Source of the DNA: Lachnospiraceae bacterium
GTDB taxonomy: Bacteria; Bacillota_A; Clostridia; Lachnospirales; Lachnospiraceae
Direction of reading: 5' to 3'
DNA length: 64,000 nucleotides
Assembly (NCBI GenBank): GCA_004556565.1
Contig: SFGN01000011.1
Span: 5,735 to 69,734 of the forward strand
Shown: positions 44,902 to 54,569 of the stretch, one piece after another
Layout: each line of letters begins with the position of its first letter
Position numbering within the stretch: position 1 is the first letter of the stretch
Program-made: the position numbers and the translations under genes
The notes under the pieces: model-generated
The model's input: the letters and a program-made list of their open reading frames with translations, nothing else
Database searches by the model: none
Told to the model about the DNA's origin: nothing

Positions 44902-46521
44902 TTAGTTTTTCATATATCTGATTTCAAACGTCTCTATCGTGATCGGTTTATTGAACAGCGGTCCCTGAACATAATCGCAACCCAATTCTTTCAGCATATT
45001 CATCTGATCTCGTGTCTCCACGCCTTCGGCAATGACAGACACGCCTATACGGTGGCAAACCTCTACCACCGCTCCCGCAACAATCTGAGTCCGGCGGCTG
45101 CCCACCAGATTCGTTACCATTCCTTTGTCCAGCTTCAGCCCGTCAAATTCCATGATTGAAAGAATGGAGATACTGGAATCCTTCGCGCCAAAATGATCCA
45201 AGAGTACCCTGATATTCGCTTTGCGGACTTTATTGCTTGTCTCAGCCAGCATTTCCTGATTCATATCATGGATTGATTCGGACACTTCTACCTCCAGATA
45301 CTCGCAAGGCACATGATATTTCTCCACCAATTCCAGCATCTTCTCCGCTATATCTGCTTTACGCAGGGTAGCTCCCGCAAAATTCACCGATACGGACATC
45401 ATCGGAAGTCCCTGTTCTTCCCATCTGCACAGCGTCTTGCACGCTTCTTCAAAAACATACAGATCCAGATAATGAGACAGCTTTGTCTCCTCCAGAAGCG
45501 TGATATATCGTGAAGGGTTCATAATGCCCAGATCTTTATGATGATATCGAACGACCGCTTCCGCTCCTACAACATCCTCACTCTGTGCATCTATCACCGG
45601 TACAAGACAGACGATAAACCGCCCGCTTTCTATATCTGTAAGCAAATCTTCTTTAATAATCGGCTCATGATGCCCTTTTTTCTGCAATTTGTAGTATTTC
45701 TGCTTCTCCTCACGCATCATGTTTTCCGCATCGGAAATCAGGCTGTTAACATCAATATCTACCTTCTCCCATGCATATCCGACCGATACCAGCCCTAAGC
45801 TGATCAAATCCAGCTTATCGTGGGCGGCACGCACACCTTTCATAAATTTCTCATAAGAAACATTCTCGACAACGACCAGATATTCATCCCCTGTCATACG
45901 GTACACATTTGCCCCGCGGAAATACTCTTCCAGCACTTCCCCGACACGCATGACAACCTCATCGCCATATTCTCTTCCAAACTCCCTGTTAAAATTCTTC
46001 AGCCCGTTAATATCTGCCGATAATGCCCCCAGCGATTTCAGCTTTTTTGTCTTTGCATCATCCAGATAGGCAACAAAGCTGTTCCGGTTCAACAGCCCCG
46101 TAAGATCATCATGATAACTCAGATATTCCTGCTGTTTCTGCATCTTATACATCACGATGGCCTGGGAAATATACGGCAGAACCGCTTTGAGCAGTGCCAT
46201 ATCACATCCGCCCCGATGCACATTCACCGCCGCAAGAATCCCCGTCACGCCCTCCGACACACTCTGGGAAATGCTGTAGCTGTCCGCATTAGTATCTGTA
46301 ATATCCTGCTTCAGCCACTTTGGCATCTGCTGCGGTTCCATCTGCTTGATCCGCTCACGCTGCCACGGGACATTCGGTGCACACCATTCATATATCGTTA
46401 TTATTTCCAACTCGTCGCGTTCTATATAATAAACATATTCCGAATCATAATAATCCCGTACCGTTGCCAGTACTTCATTCATGATTTCCATAATAGAACG
46501 CGATGCCTGCTTTTCACTCAT
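44902..46521 (-). CDS. GGDEF-EAL protein with both active sites degenerate
   Basis: The 539-residue cytoplasmic protein has a GAF-like N-terminal region (about 1-125), a GGDEF domain (about 130-285) and an EAL domain (about 290-539). The cyclase motif reads TGDEY (210-214) in place of GGDEF. The phosphodiesterase motifs are EAV (321-323) for EAL and DHFG (442-445) for DDFG, so a metal ligand is lost. Many other EAL residues (VN, EVSE, KLD, EGVET) are kept. It may bind c-di-GMP or GTP as an effector rather than make or cleave it. AGGGAG precedes the ATG. The roughly 75-base leader contains small hairpins. Confidence 0.85.
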   Translation of the reverse strand: MSEKQASRSIMEIMNEVLATVRDYYDSEYVYYIERDELEIITIYEWCAPNVPWQRERIKQMEPQQMPKWLKQDITDTNADSYSISQSVSEGVTGILAAVNVHRGGCDMALLKAVLPYISQAIVMYKMQKQQEYLSYHDDLTGLLNRNSFVAYLDDAKTKKLKSLGALSADINGLKNFNREFGREYGDEVVMRVGEVLEEYFRGANVYRMTGDEYLVVVENVSYEKFMKGVRAAHDKLDLISLGLVSVGYAWEKVDIDVNSLISDAENMMREEKQKYYKLQKKGHHEPIIKEDLLTDIESGRFIVCLVPVIDAQSEDVVGAEAVVRYHHKDLGIMNPSRYITLLEETKLSHYLDLYVFEEACKTLCRWEEQGLPMMSVSVNFAGATLRKADIAEKMLELVEKYHVPCEYLEVEVSESIHDMNQEMLAETSNKVRKANIRVLLDHFGAKDSSISILSIMEFDGLKLDKGMVTNLVGSRRTQIVAGAVVEVCHRIGVSVIAEGVETRDQMNMLKELGCDYVQGPLFNKPITIETFEIRYMKN

Positions 46522-46611
46522 ATTCTATCTCCCTTCAAGACCCGCCTGCAGGTCCTGGCACGGGACTCATGTCTGCACAGCAGACACCATCCCGCCTGTG
46601 ATAGGTTTATT

Positions 46612-47226
46612 TTAGTATAAACTTTCAGAAAATGCAATCAATATATTTCTGAGCTGCCTGTACAGATAGGAGACCGGTAATCCCACCACATTATAATAAT
46701 CGCCTTCTATCCGTGAAATATATGCCGCGAACCTTCCCTGAATTCCATAAGCTCCGGCTTTATCCCTGCATTCTCCGGTCTTCACGTATTGCCGGATTTC
46801 ATCATCGGACATGTTATCGACAAAAACCTTTGTTTCTTCCGCGTGGAGGGTCACATTTCCCCTGCCATCCTCACCAAAGTCAAGAAGCGCGACCCCCGTA
46901 AACACCTGATGATCTCTGCCCTGCAGACTGCGCAGCATTTGAAATGCCTCTTCATCGTCCCCCGGTTTTCCAAGGATTTTACCGTCACGGACCACGATCG
47001 TATCCGCACCGATAATGACACAGTCCTGCCCCCCTGTTTCTTCTTTTTTCAGCATTTCCGCCACATTTTCAGCCTTCTGCAGTGCCAGTTCCCGGACGAT
47101 CTCCTCCGGTATCGTACTGTGAAACATTTCTTCCCTGTCACTTACCCTGATTTCAAATTTTATTCCGATCTGCTCCAGCAATTCCCTTCTTCTCGGAGAA
47201 GCAGATGCAAGTATAATTCGTTTCAT
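46612..47226 (-). CDS. maf: Maf-family nucleoside triphosphate pyrophosphatase
   Basis: The 204-residue enzyme hydrolyses non-canonical or modified nucleotides (dTTP, UTP, m5-UTP type) to monophosphates. The family signature ILASASPRRRELL opens the protein, and GADTIVV, GKP and DKAGAYGIQG follow in the usual order with the catalytic Asp in the middle motif. Length is normal. The RBS is weak (AGGTG). Confidence 0.92.
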   Translation of the reverse strand: MKRIILASASPRRRELLEQIGIKFEIRVSDREEMFHSTIPEEIVRELALQKAENVAEMLKKEETGGQDCVIIGADTIVVRDGKILGKPGDDEEAFQMLRSLQGRDHQVFTGVALLDFGEDGRGNVTLHAEETKVFVDNMSDDEIRQYVKTGECRDKAGAYGIQGRFAAYISRIEGDYYNVVGLPVSYLYRQLRNILIAFSESLY

Positions 47227-47271
47227 ATCTTCTATACACCTGAACTTTTATTTTGATTTTTCTGCACCGGT

Positions 47272-48588
47272 TCATACCTTGGCGGCATCATGCCTGTGTT
47301 CCTCCCATGCACGTTCCAGAATATCCGGTTCGTTCATCAGGCGTGCGCTTCCCATCGCCATACATACAGCCGCATACATCATTCCCTTTTTCCCGATGCT
47401 CATCCCTGCCTGAGCGGCTGCGGACCAGTGATGCAGGGGTGTACCCTTGCACATCGCCGCAGCGCTGAGCATAATGGTCGGCACTGTATGGCTTACGTCC
47501 GATACGTCTGTCCCGATTGACAGACGGACAGGCTCATCCTCCATAGGCTCCAATCCGGTAAAATACACGCCGCCGTTATGAAGCCCGGCAGCCTCACTGA
47601 TTTTTGCCGCAAACTGAAGCTCTTCTTTCGTATACTCCGGCACCGGAATCCGCTGCATCTCTGCGTAAAACAATTCAGAAAGTGTACGGTTCACCTTCAT
47701 CTCTCTGTTTTTCGTAACACGCTCGATTTCCACGCGGGTTCCCGTCATCATCGCCGCTCCCCGCGCACAATTATCGACTCTCTCTGACGCATCCTGTGTC
47801 CGTTCCCATTTTGCCGAGCGGATAAAATAATTAGTGGAAACATAATCCGGTACTATATTCGCCGGGCCGAACCGGCCGGTATATGTGTAATGCATCCTCA
47901 CATCGTCCGCCACATGCTCCCGGAGATAATTAACACCCACATTCATCAGCTCCGCTGCATCCAGGGCACTGCGCCCCATCTCCGGGGATTTGGACGCATG
48001 TGCTTTGATACCATAAAACTTATAATTTTTAATATCCTGTGCCTGCCATATATCATAACTTACCCGATTGCGGTCAAACGGATGCCATGTAACTGCCGCA
48101 TCCAGCTCATCAAACACACCGGCTTCGTTCATCTGGATTTTTCCGATCACGATTTCCTCAGCCGGGCATCCGTACACCCGTACAGTTCCTGAAATCTGCT
48201 CCTTCTTCATCCATGTTTTCAGGGCGCAGGCCGCCCCCACGCAGGCTGTTCCCAGAAGGTTATGCCCGCATCCATGCCCGCATGTACCGATGGGACGGCA
48301 CTCAGGTTCAGGCTCCTGTCCCAACCCCGGCAGTGCATCATATTCCGCCAGAAATCCCAGAACAGGCTTTCCGCTGCCCCATTCCGCCACAAATGCCGTA
48401 TCAAATCCCGCAAGCCCCCATGTAATCCGGAAGCCCTGCGATTCCAGATATGCCGCCAGACACCGGGAGGATTTTGTCTCCTGAAGAGAAATTTCCGGGT
48501 GGCGGAAAATATAATCTGCCATATCACACATTTCCGTTTCATGTTGTTTCAACCATCCGCTGATAGTCTCCCCTGCCTGATATTTCAT
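47272..48588 (-). CDS. M20-family amidohydrolase (AbgB-like)
   Basis: The 438-residue peptidase-type hydrolase is a member of the M20D amidohydrolases, closest in layout to the p-aminobenzoyl-glutamate hydrolase subunit AbgB. Metal ligands are in GTCGHGCGHN and CPAEE, and a lid domain (about 190-310) interrupts the catalytic domain. GGGAGG stands eight bases before the ATG at 48588; a TTG two codons upstream is less likely. No partner AbgA or transporter gene is adjacent, so the substrate may be another N-acyl amino acid. Confidence 0.88.
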   Translation of the reverse strand: MKYQAGETISGWLKQHETEMCDMADYIFRHPEISLQETKSSRCLAAYLESQGFRITWGLAGFDTAFVAEWGSGKPVLGFLAEYDALPGLGQEPEPECRPIGTCGHGCGHNLLGTACVGAACALKTWMKKEQISGTVRVYGCPAEEIVIGKIQMNEAGVFDELDAAVTWHPFDRNRVSYDIWQAQDIKNYKFYGIKAHASKSPEMGRSALDAAELMNVGVNYLREHVADDVRMHYTYTGRFGPANIVPDYVSTNYFIRSAKWERTQDASERVDNCARGAAMMTGTRVEIERVTKNREMKVNRTLSELFYAEMQRIPVPEYTKEELQFAAKISEAAGLHNGGVYFTGLEPMEDEPVRLSIGTDVSDVSHTVPTIMLSAAAMCKGTPLHHWSAAAQAGMSIGKKGMMYAAVCMAMGSARLMNEPDILERAWEEHRHDAAKV

Positions 48589-48641
48589 TTTCAAAACCTC
48601 CCTGTCAGTTTGCCTGCATACAGTCTATTATGCTTATATTT

Positions 48642-49979
48642 TTATATTCTGTCACTTTCATCAAACGAATCGCCGCATTCCGGACAGAATTTCGGCGGAT
48701 GATGAGGGTCTTCCGGCTCCCATCCACATTTATCACACCGGTAAAGAGGTGCTTCCGCAGGTTTTTTCGCACCACATTCCGTACAGAATTTCCCTTTATT
48801 CACAGTGCCGCAGCTGCATGTCCAGCCCTCCGCCGGCCTGGGGTTTCCACATTCCGCACAGAACTTCCCGGTATTTCCCGCTGCGCCGCAGCTGCACGTC
48901 CAGCCTTTGTTTTCTGCCTGCTGCCTGTTCTGTACATCCGCCTGCTGAGCAGAAGTCCGCATGGATGCCTGCTGCTGTTCCATCGCAAACAGATTCTGTG
49001 CATTGGTTCCGCCCGCCTTCTGCGCCATATCCATTCCCATAAATCCCATCATGGCGCCGGATTTATTCGAAGCTGCCGTACGCATTGCATCTGCCTGTGC
49101 CCCCACAAGCATAGCCGCTGCCATGCCTGGATCGCGCATAACTGCTGTTCTCTGCAGCTGCTTGATCATCTCTTCATCTTCTTTCGAAGCTGTGACACTG
49201 TTTACCCCGAAAGATACAATCTGAATTCCACGAAGCTCTGTCCATTTTTTTGAGAGGACATCATTCAATGAGTCCGATATTTCCATCGTATGGCCCGGCA
49301 GCTCACTGTAACGGATTCCCATGCCGGAAACCCGGGCAAATGCCGGCTGCAGAGCCGTCAGGAGTTCACTTTTAAGCATGGCATCAATCTGGCTTCTTGT
49401 GTAGACAGAAGAAACATTGCCACACACATTTGCATAAAACAGCATCGGATTCACAATACGATAAGAATACTCACCGTTGCACCGGATCGAAATATCCACA
49501 TCCAGCCCGATATTTCTGTCCACAACACGGAACGGCACCGGATTAGGAGTGCCATATTTATTCCCGGGAATTTCTTTAATATTCACATAATAAATTCTCT
49601 GGTCTTTCCCTGCGCCTCCGCCGAACTGAAAACGCTCCCAGGCCTCTCTGACCGCCCCTGACAGTCCGTCCATAAATTCCCCTCCGAAAACAGACGGACT
49701 TGAACCTTCATCATACACATAACCGCCCGGCTCTGCGCAGACATCCAGCACTTTTCCGTTTTCCACAATGATCATACACTGTCCATCCGCAACCACAATC
49801 CTGGATCCATCTGTAATCACGTTTGGCTCTCCTTTTCTGTTTGAAGAACGCCCCGATATCTTTTTTTCACCCTTTGCCACCAGAATATCCGCATCAAATG
49901 CATCACAGCTGAAAAATTCCTTCCACTGGTCTGCCATTGTTCCGCCTACTGCGCCCATCGCCGCCTTAATCAATCCCAT
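48642..49979 (-). CDS. SPFH-domain protein with C-terminal zinc ribbons
   Basis: The 445-residue protein begins with an SPFH/virion-core-like domain (about 1-300; IYYVNIKEIPGNKYGTPNP, VPFRVVDRNIGLDVDIS) and a helical Gln/Ala/Met-rich segment, and ends with three zinc-ribbon pairs (CSC...CAEC, CSC...CTEC, CDKC...CPEC). Similar proteins are often called virion core protein or YdjI-like and are thought to form membrane-associated scaffolds. AGGAGG lies before the ATG. It is the last gene of a three-gene operon with a TPM-domain protein and a zinc-ribbon membrane protein. Confidence 0.8.
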   Translation of the reverse strand: MGLIKAAMGAVGGTMADQWKEFFSCDAFDADILVAKGEKKISGRSSNRKGEPNVITDGSRIVVADGQCMIIVENGKVLDVCAEPGGYVYDEGSSPSVFGGEFMDGLSGAVREAWERFQFGGGAGKDQRIYYVNIKEIPGNKYGTPNPVPFRVVDRNIGLDVDISIRCNGEYSYRIVNPMLFYANVCGNVSSVYTRSQIDAMLKSELLTALQPAFARVSGMGIRYSELPGHTMEISDSLNDVLSKKWTELRGIQIVSFGVNSVTASKEDEEMIKQLQRTAVMRDPGMAAAMLVGAQADAMRTAASNKSGAMMGFMGMDMAQKAGGTNAQNLFAMEQQQASMRTSAQQADVQNRQQAENKGWTCSCGAAGNTGKFCAECGNPRPAEGWTCSCGTVNKGKFCTECGAKKPAEAPLYRCDKCGWEPEDPHHPPKFCPECGDSFDESDRI

Positions 49980-50004
49980 TGTTCTACCTCCTGTAATCTA
50001 TAAA

Positions 50005-50856
50005 TTAAAATCTTCCACTCGTCCCGGAGTGGTCGGAATGCATCCCGCCTCCGCCTCCTCCGCCGTGGTGTCCGTTATCACGGTTTCGTCTTGTCCGGTT
50101 TACTTGCCTGTAAAGGAACAAGTCGGAGCTTCCTGTCAGCCGGAAACTGTCTTCCACAAGATAAGCTCCTGCGGCGGTCTGACGGACTCTGGTATTCATC
50201 CCCGACTTCCACACAAGCAGGATGATCAGAGAAATGACAAAGGAAACAGCAAAAGAAATTCCGATGATCAGAAAAATATTTACACTTTCTTTGTATTCAT
50301 TCGCTTCGGAATACGGTTTTCCTTCTTCAGCAGCTTCCAGAAACTCTTCCGTCATTGACAGATATTTTGCAAACGCTTTGTAATAATTGCCGTCACTGAG
50401 TTTTTCCGCCACAGCTGAACCAATCCGCTCTCTGCTGTATGTATTAAACACGTCTTGTGCAGTCCCGAAGCCTACAATTCCCCACGTGCGGCTTCCCATG
50501 CTTACCGCCAGCATCAGGCTGCCGCTCCCGCCGGTACTTTGTATATTATAGGCTTCGTACTGACTCCTGACCCATTCCTTGATATCACCGGTTATTATAT
50601 CAGAGGTCGTTATGATCGGGACACTTATCCCATACTGCCCCAGGATTTCCCCGCACTGCTGTTCCAGCTTCTCTTCTTCATCATCTGTCAGAAGGTCCGC
50701 CTTGTCAAGCACCATTCCGGTATCCTCTCCGAAAACATCCGCCGCCTGCTCCGCGGCAAATGCTTGGTTTCCCGGCACTGAAAAATCCGGAATCACGCAA
50801 AATGCAGTTAAAAGCAATATAATAATAGATAATGCCACTTTTTTCTTTTCCGTCAT
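50005..50856 (-). CDS. TPM-domain membrane protein
   Basis: The 283-residue protein has a signal/anchor helix (about 8-28), an extracellular TPM domain (about 50-170; DKADLLTDDEEEKLEQQC, GSRTWGIVGFG), a second membrane helix (about 188-210) and a cytoplasmic Gly/His-rich tail (GHHGGGGGGGMHSDHSG). TPM domains are found in photosystem-II repair and membrane-quality-control proteins. GGAGGTG precedes the ATG at 50856, which overlaps the stop of the gene before it. Context with an SPFH protein suggests a membrane-protein maintenance unit. Confidence 0.82.
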   Translation of the reverse strand: MTEKKKVALSIIILLLTAFCVIPDFSVPGNQAFAAEQAADVFGEDTGMVLDKADLLTDDEEEKLEQQCGEILGQYGISVPIITTSDIITGDIKEWVRSQYEAYNIQSTGGSGSLMLAVSMGSRTWGIVGFGTAQDVFNTYSRERIGSAVAEKLSDGNYYKAFAKYLSMTEEFLEAAEEGKPYSEANEYKESVNIFLIIGISFAVSFVISLIILLVWKSGMNTRVRQTAAGAYLVEDSFRLTGSSDLFLYRQVNRTRRNRDNGHHGGGGGGGMHSDHSGTSGRF

Positions 50857-51938
50857 TACAGCACACCTCCAAACAGAAGAATTCCGGCAACTGAAAGGAT
50901 CACGGTTCCGATTCCGGTAAAACAAAACAGATATTTCCAGAATGCGCCCATATCCACCGGAAGCTCTCCGACCATTTTTCCGGTCTGTCCGTTAATGGCA
51001 AACTGATAGTTTTTTCCTCTGTACACCGTTTCAAACAGCCATACCGGAAGCAGTGCATAGCTGACTTTGCTGTTTTCCGAAGCCAGATGCCTGTGCCGTA
51101 CCGTTACGGTATCATATCCGTGCACCGTCCCCCTGACAACACTTTCCGCGCTGTTATACAGGCGTTCCTTCGCTCTCGCCTGAGCAGTCTTCGATTCCAC
51201 ATCATATTTATCCGTGTCATACCCGGCAAGATAAGCCGGATTGAATTCCGTAAGCTGGCTGTAATCATACGGCTCGACAGATTCGGTTGTCTCATCCTCC
51301 ATTGCCGTACTTCCGTCCACCGGTACATGATAGAATTCCATTTTTCCGGAACGTTTGACAAGGAAATAGGACGTTTCCACATAATCGTAATCCCCGCTGC
51401 TCCACGCGCGGGTTCTTGTACCGGTATAGTCCATATCCGCATTCACATTACAGTCAAACAGCCAGTAAGGAAGATAACGCCCTTTCAGATTTTTAAGATA
51501 GCTTTTATCTTTAAAACCTTTCGGGAGCAGATGCTTTCCTTTACAAAACTGCTCCAGCATCTGTTTTGCCCGGTCGCCTTTGATCTGAAATGGGATGATG
51601 ACATCCGGCTCAAATTCTCCGGAAGCCGAGGCTCGGATTACAACCACGTTATCGCAATACGGACATTTTGTACTGACCGTATTTTCATCCGCTTCAATCT
51701 CTGCTCCACAGGATGGGCAGATATACAACCCCTCTTTCGTCTTCTCTGCACCGATGGCCTGTTTCTGGTATTCCCAACCCAGATCTCCTTCCTCTGCATT
51801 TTCATCTGTCCTCGCCAATTCCTTAAGCGTTTCCGGTTCATATTCATTCCCACAACTTTCACATGCAAGCTTCTGGGAAGTCCCTGAAAAGTGAAGTGGC
51901 GCACCGCAGCACGGACATTTATATTGAACAAAATCCAT
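50856..51938 (-). CDS. Zinc-ribbon membrane protein
   Basis: The 360-residue protein starts with two zinc ribbons (CPCCGAPLHF...CESC and CPSCGAEI...CPYC), followed by a soluble domain (about 95-310) and a C-terminal membrane helix (about 335-358). AAAGGAGAGG leads to the ATG at 51938. The soluble part is similar to uncharacterised TFIIB-type zinc-ribbon proteins in Firmicutes. It is the first gene of the trio with the TPM and SPFH proteins and has no catalytic motif. Confidence 0.78.
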   Translation of the reverse strand: MDFVQYKCPCCGAPLHFSGTSQKLACESCGNEYEPETLKELARTDENAEEGDLGWEYQKQAIGAEKTKEGLYICPSCGAEIEADENTVSTKCPYCDNVVVIRASASGEFEPDVIIPFQIKGDRAKQMLEQFCKGKHLLPKGFKDKSYLKNLKGRYLPYWLFDCNVNADMDYTGTRTRAWSSGDYDYVETSYFLVKRSGKMEFYHVPVDGSTAMEDETTESVEPYDYSQLTEFNPAYLAGYDTDKYDVESKTAQARAKERLYNSAESVVRGTVHGYDTVTVRHRHLASENSKVSYALLPVWLFETVYRGKNYQFAINGQTGKMVGELPVDMGAFWKYLFCFTGIGTVILSVAGILLFGGVL

Positions 51939-52084
51939 AACCTCTCCTTTCTGCTCTTGCCTCCCGGATACGTCTTTGACAACTTTCTCCGGATACATGG
52001 CAACTCTAAAACAGGAGACTCTCAATATAAGAATCTCCTGTCTCAATATGCCATATTAGGTTACAAGCTTTTCAGCAATATATC

Positions 52085-53707
52085 TTATTTTGTCGGACCG
52101 TCATAATCGCGGATGATCTGACGGATCGGAAGAATAAATGTAGGAGAAACAGAAAGTTCATCCACACCCATCGCCATAAACCGTTCTGTAAGACTCATAT
52201 TCGCGCCAAGCTCTCCGCAGATACCTGCCCAGATACCTTCTTTATGTGCATTATCCACAACCATCTCGATCATTCTGAGAACCGCTTCATGCTTCTCATT
52301 GTAGAATTCATCCAGGTTTGGATTCTGACGGTCGATCGCCAGTGTATACTGCGTGAGGTCATTGGTTCCGATGCTGAAGAAATCAACCTCCTTAGCCAGA
52401 AGGTCACTGATGATAACTGCAGCCGGTGTCTCGATCATAACACCCTGCTCCACATCTGCGTATTTGATTGATGCGGCATCCAGTTCAGCTTTAACTTCTG
52501 CAACGATTTCTTTGATACGGTGTACCTCTTCCACGGAAGTAACCATCGGATACATAATCGCGATATTGCCATATGCACTGGCACGAAGAAGTGCACGAAG
52601 CTGGGTCTTGAAAATCTCAGGCCTTGTCAGGCAGATACGCAGTGCACGAAGACCCATTGCCGGATTTTCCTCTTTGTCAAGATTGAAATAGTCCACCTGC
52701 TTGTCTGCTCCGATGTCAAGCGTACGGATAATAACCTTCTTGCCTGCCATTGTCTCGGCAACCATCTTATATGCCTTGAACTGCTCTTCCTCCGTCGGAT
52801 ACGTATCAGACTGAAGATACAGGAATTCACTCCTGAACAAGCCGATTCCGCCTGCATCATTCTCCAGGACACTTGCCAGATCTGACACGGAACCGATATT
52901 AGCAAACAGTTTGACCGCCTTTCCGCTTTTCGTCACCGTCGGCTTGCCCTTCTGAGTTGCAAGAAGCTTCCTCCTCTCTTCCTGCTCGGTTTTCTTTGCC
53001 TGATAAACCTCCATCACTGCATCCGTCGGATCAATATAGAAATCACCTGTAAATCCGTCAATAATCGCCATCTTTCCGTTCCATGACTCCTGGATATCAA
53101 TCTGGATCAGAGCCGGGATATTCATCGTCCTTGCAAGAATCGCGGTATGGGAATTTGATGAACCATGCCTGGTTACAAAACCAAGCAGTTTGCTCTTATC
53201 AAACTGCACTGTCTCACTCGGTGCCAGATCATCCGCCACAATAATAGACGGCTCATCTGAAATCTTAGCCTGTCCTCCGCCTGTCAGGACTGACAGAATC
53301 CTCTCCGAAATATCCTTCATATCTGCCGCCCTTGCGCGGAAATACTCATCTTCCATAGCTGCAAACATCTCGGAGAAATTGTCTCCTGTCGTCGCAACCG
53401 CATATTCAGCATTCACCATCTGTGTCTTAATAATACTGTACACAGATTCATTATAGTCATCGTCTTCGAGCATCATCTGGTGAACTTCAAAAATCTGTGC
53501 GCCAGATTCGCCGACTTCCTTTACCGCTTTCTCGTACAGCTCGCCAAGCTGTTCCATGGCAGTGGCTTTTGCCGCCTCATAACGGTTAATTTCAGCATCA
53601 GCGTCTTCAATCCTCTGTCTCTTTACCTGCATCTGATCTTTTGCATAAAAAGAAACCGGGCCGATTGCAATCCCGCTGAATATCGCTTTCCCCTTGAAAA
53701 CTTCCAT
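52085..53707 (-). CDS. ptsI: Phosphoenolpyruvate-protein phosphotransferase (PTS enzyme I)
   Basis: Enzyme I moves phosphate from PEP to HPr and starts the PTS sugar-uptake chain. The 540-residue protein has the HPr-binding helical domain, the phosphohistidine domain with His187 in GSSNSHTAILAR, and the C-terminal PEP barrel (LFRSEFLY, MYPMV, SIGTNDLTQY, CGELGAN). The ATG at 53707 has better spacing from AGGAGG than the one at 53710. It follows ptsH by nine bases. Confidence 0.95.
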   Translation of the reverse strand: MEVFKGKAIFSGIAIGPVSFYAKDQMQVKRQRIEDADAEINRYEAAKATAMEQLGELYEKAVKEVGESGAQIFEVHQMMLEDDDYNESVYSIIKTQMVNAEYAVATTGDNFSEMFAAMEDEYFRARAADMKDISERILSVLTGGGQAKISDEPSIIVADDLAPSETVQFDKSKLLGFVTRHGSSNSHTAILARTMNIPALIQIDIQESWNGKMAIIDGFTGDFYIDPTDAVMEVYQAKKTEQEERRKLLATQKGKPTVTKSGKAVKLFANIGSVSDLASVLENDAGGIGLFRSEFLYLQSDTYPTEEEQFKAYKMVAETMAGKKVIIRTLDIGADKQVDYFNLDKEENPAMGLRALRICLTRPEIFKTQLRALLRASAYGNIAIMYPMVTSVEEVHRIKEIVAEVKAELDAASIKYADVEQGVMIETPAAVIISDLLAKEVDFFSIGTNDLTQYTLAIDRQNPNLDEFYNEKHEAVLRMIEMVVDNAHKEGIWAGICGELGANMSLTERFMAMGVDELSVSPTFILPIRQIIRDYDGPTK

Positions 53708-53716
53708 CATGTCCTC

Positions 53717-53974
53717 CTATAAATTTGCCTTGAAGAATTCTTCCATCTCAGCAGCAACCGCATCTTCATTGTCGCCTTCAACAGAAACCTGGACTTCCAT
53801 TCCTTTCTTAACGCCCATGGACATAATAGCCATAAGCTTAGTAGCGTCAGCACTCTTGCCGTTGCAGCTCAGTGTGATCTTAGCTCCTGCACCTTTAGCC
53901 TGTTTAACAAGAAGCCCTGCCGGTCTTGCGTGGAGTCCTACTTCATCTGTAATAACATAATTAAATTGTTTCAT
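53717..53974 (-). CDS. ptsH: HPr phosphocarrier protein
   Basis: HPr carries phosphate from enzyme I to sugar-specific enzymes. The 85-residue protein has the active His15 in GLHARPAG. The regulatory site that HPr kinase phosphorylates in most Gram-positives, Ser46, is Lys46 (ATKLM). CcpA-type control through HPr-Ser-P is therefore not possible with this copy. AGGAGG is well placed before the ATG. It is the first gene of the ptsH-ptsI operon. Confidence 0.95.
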   Translation of the reverse strand: MKQFNYVITDEVGLHARPAGLLVKQAKGAGAKITLSCNGKSADATKLMAIMSMGVKKGMEVQVSVEGDNEDAVAAEMEEFFKANL

Positions 53975-54310
53975 ATTTGAATTCCTCCTTATAGTTTCAT
54001 CCCTCTCTGAAAGCTGATGTCCAAATCACAAACAATCTATGAGACGAAAATTATTATATCCCTATTATCGCTCAAACCATGCCCAATTGTAAATAGAAAT
54101 TCCACAAAAAATTGTATTTATTTTTACCTTTTTTGTTGTTAATGCATCAAATGACGGGAATTTTTTCCACATTATACTCCATGCACGATGCTGCATAATT
54201 TGGTGACACATGTATATACCCGGAAATGTAAATTATGAAACCAAGTTTCACGGTACAAAAAAACCACCGTCCCCGAAGTTCTTATGTCTTCAAAAACAGT
54301 GATTTTTAAG
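53975..54310. other. Intergenic region upstream of ptsH
   Basis: Three hundred bases of AT-rich sequence without a gene. On the minus strand TTTACA and GATAAT, about 18 bases apart near 54060-54090, could be the ptsH promoter, but the match is weak and a TATAAT a few bases further down competes. I see no riboswitch or repeat. Confidence 0.3.
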
Positions 54311-54383
54311 TGCGCGATCAGGGGTTCGAACCCTGGACACCCTGATTAAGAGTCAGGTGCTCTGCCAGCTGAGCTAATCGCGC
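54311..54383 (-). tRNA. tRNA-Lys (anticodon CTT)
   Basis: The minus strand folds as a complete cloverleaf: acceptor GCGCGAT/ATCGCGC, D-arm with AGCTCAGCTGG, anticodon stem-loop CTGACTCTTAATCAG with anticodon CTT, and T-arm CAGGGTTCGAACCCCTG. The 3' CCA is not encoded. It reads AAG codons. Confidence 0.95.
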
Positions 54384-54569
54384 ATACCCTGCATATCCGA
54401 TATGCATTCCATATTTTATGCACCTCATCGGCACGAATGCTATTATATACAAAACTTTCCGGAAATGCAAGTACTTTTTTCGATTTTTTTAATAATTCAC
54501 TCATTTTCTTTTTACAGTATATCCGGCAGGGGACAAATCACATGCCGTAACCCGTGGGTGAGTTCCGGA

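Noticed and set aside
46525..46610. c-di-GMP riboswitch before the GGDEF-EAL gene
   Set aside because: Only small hairpins are visible; the GEMM core motifs are absent.
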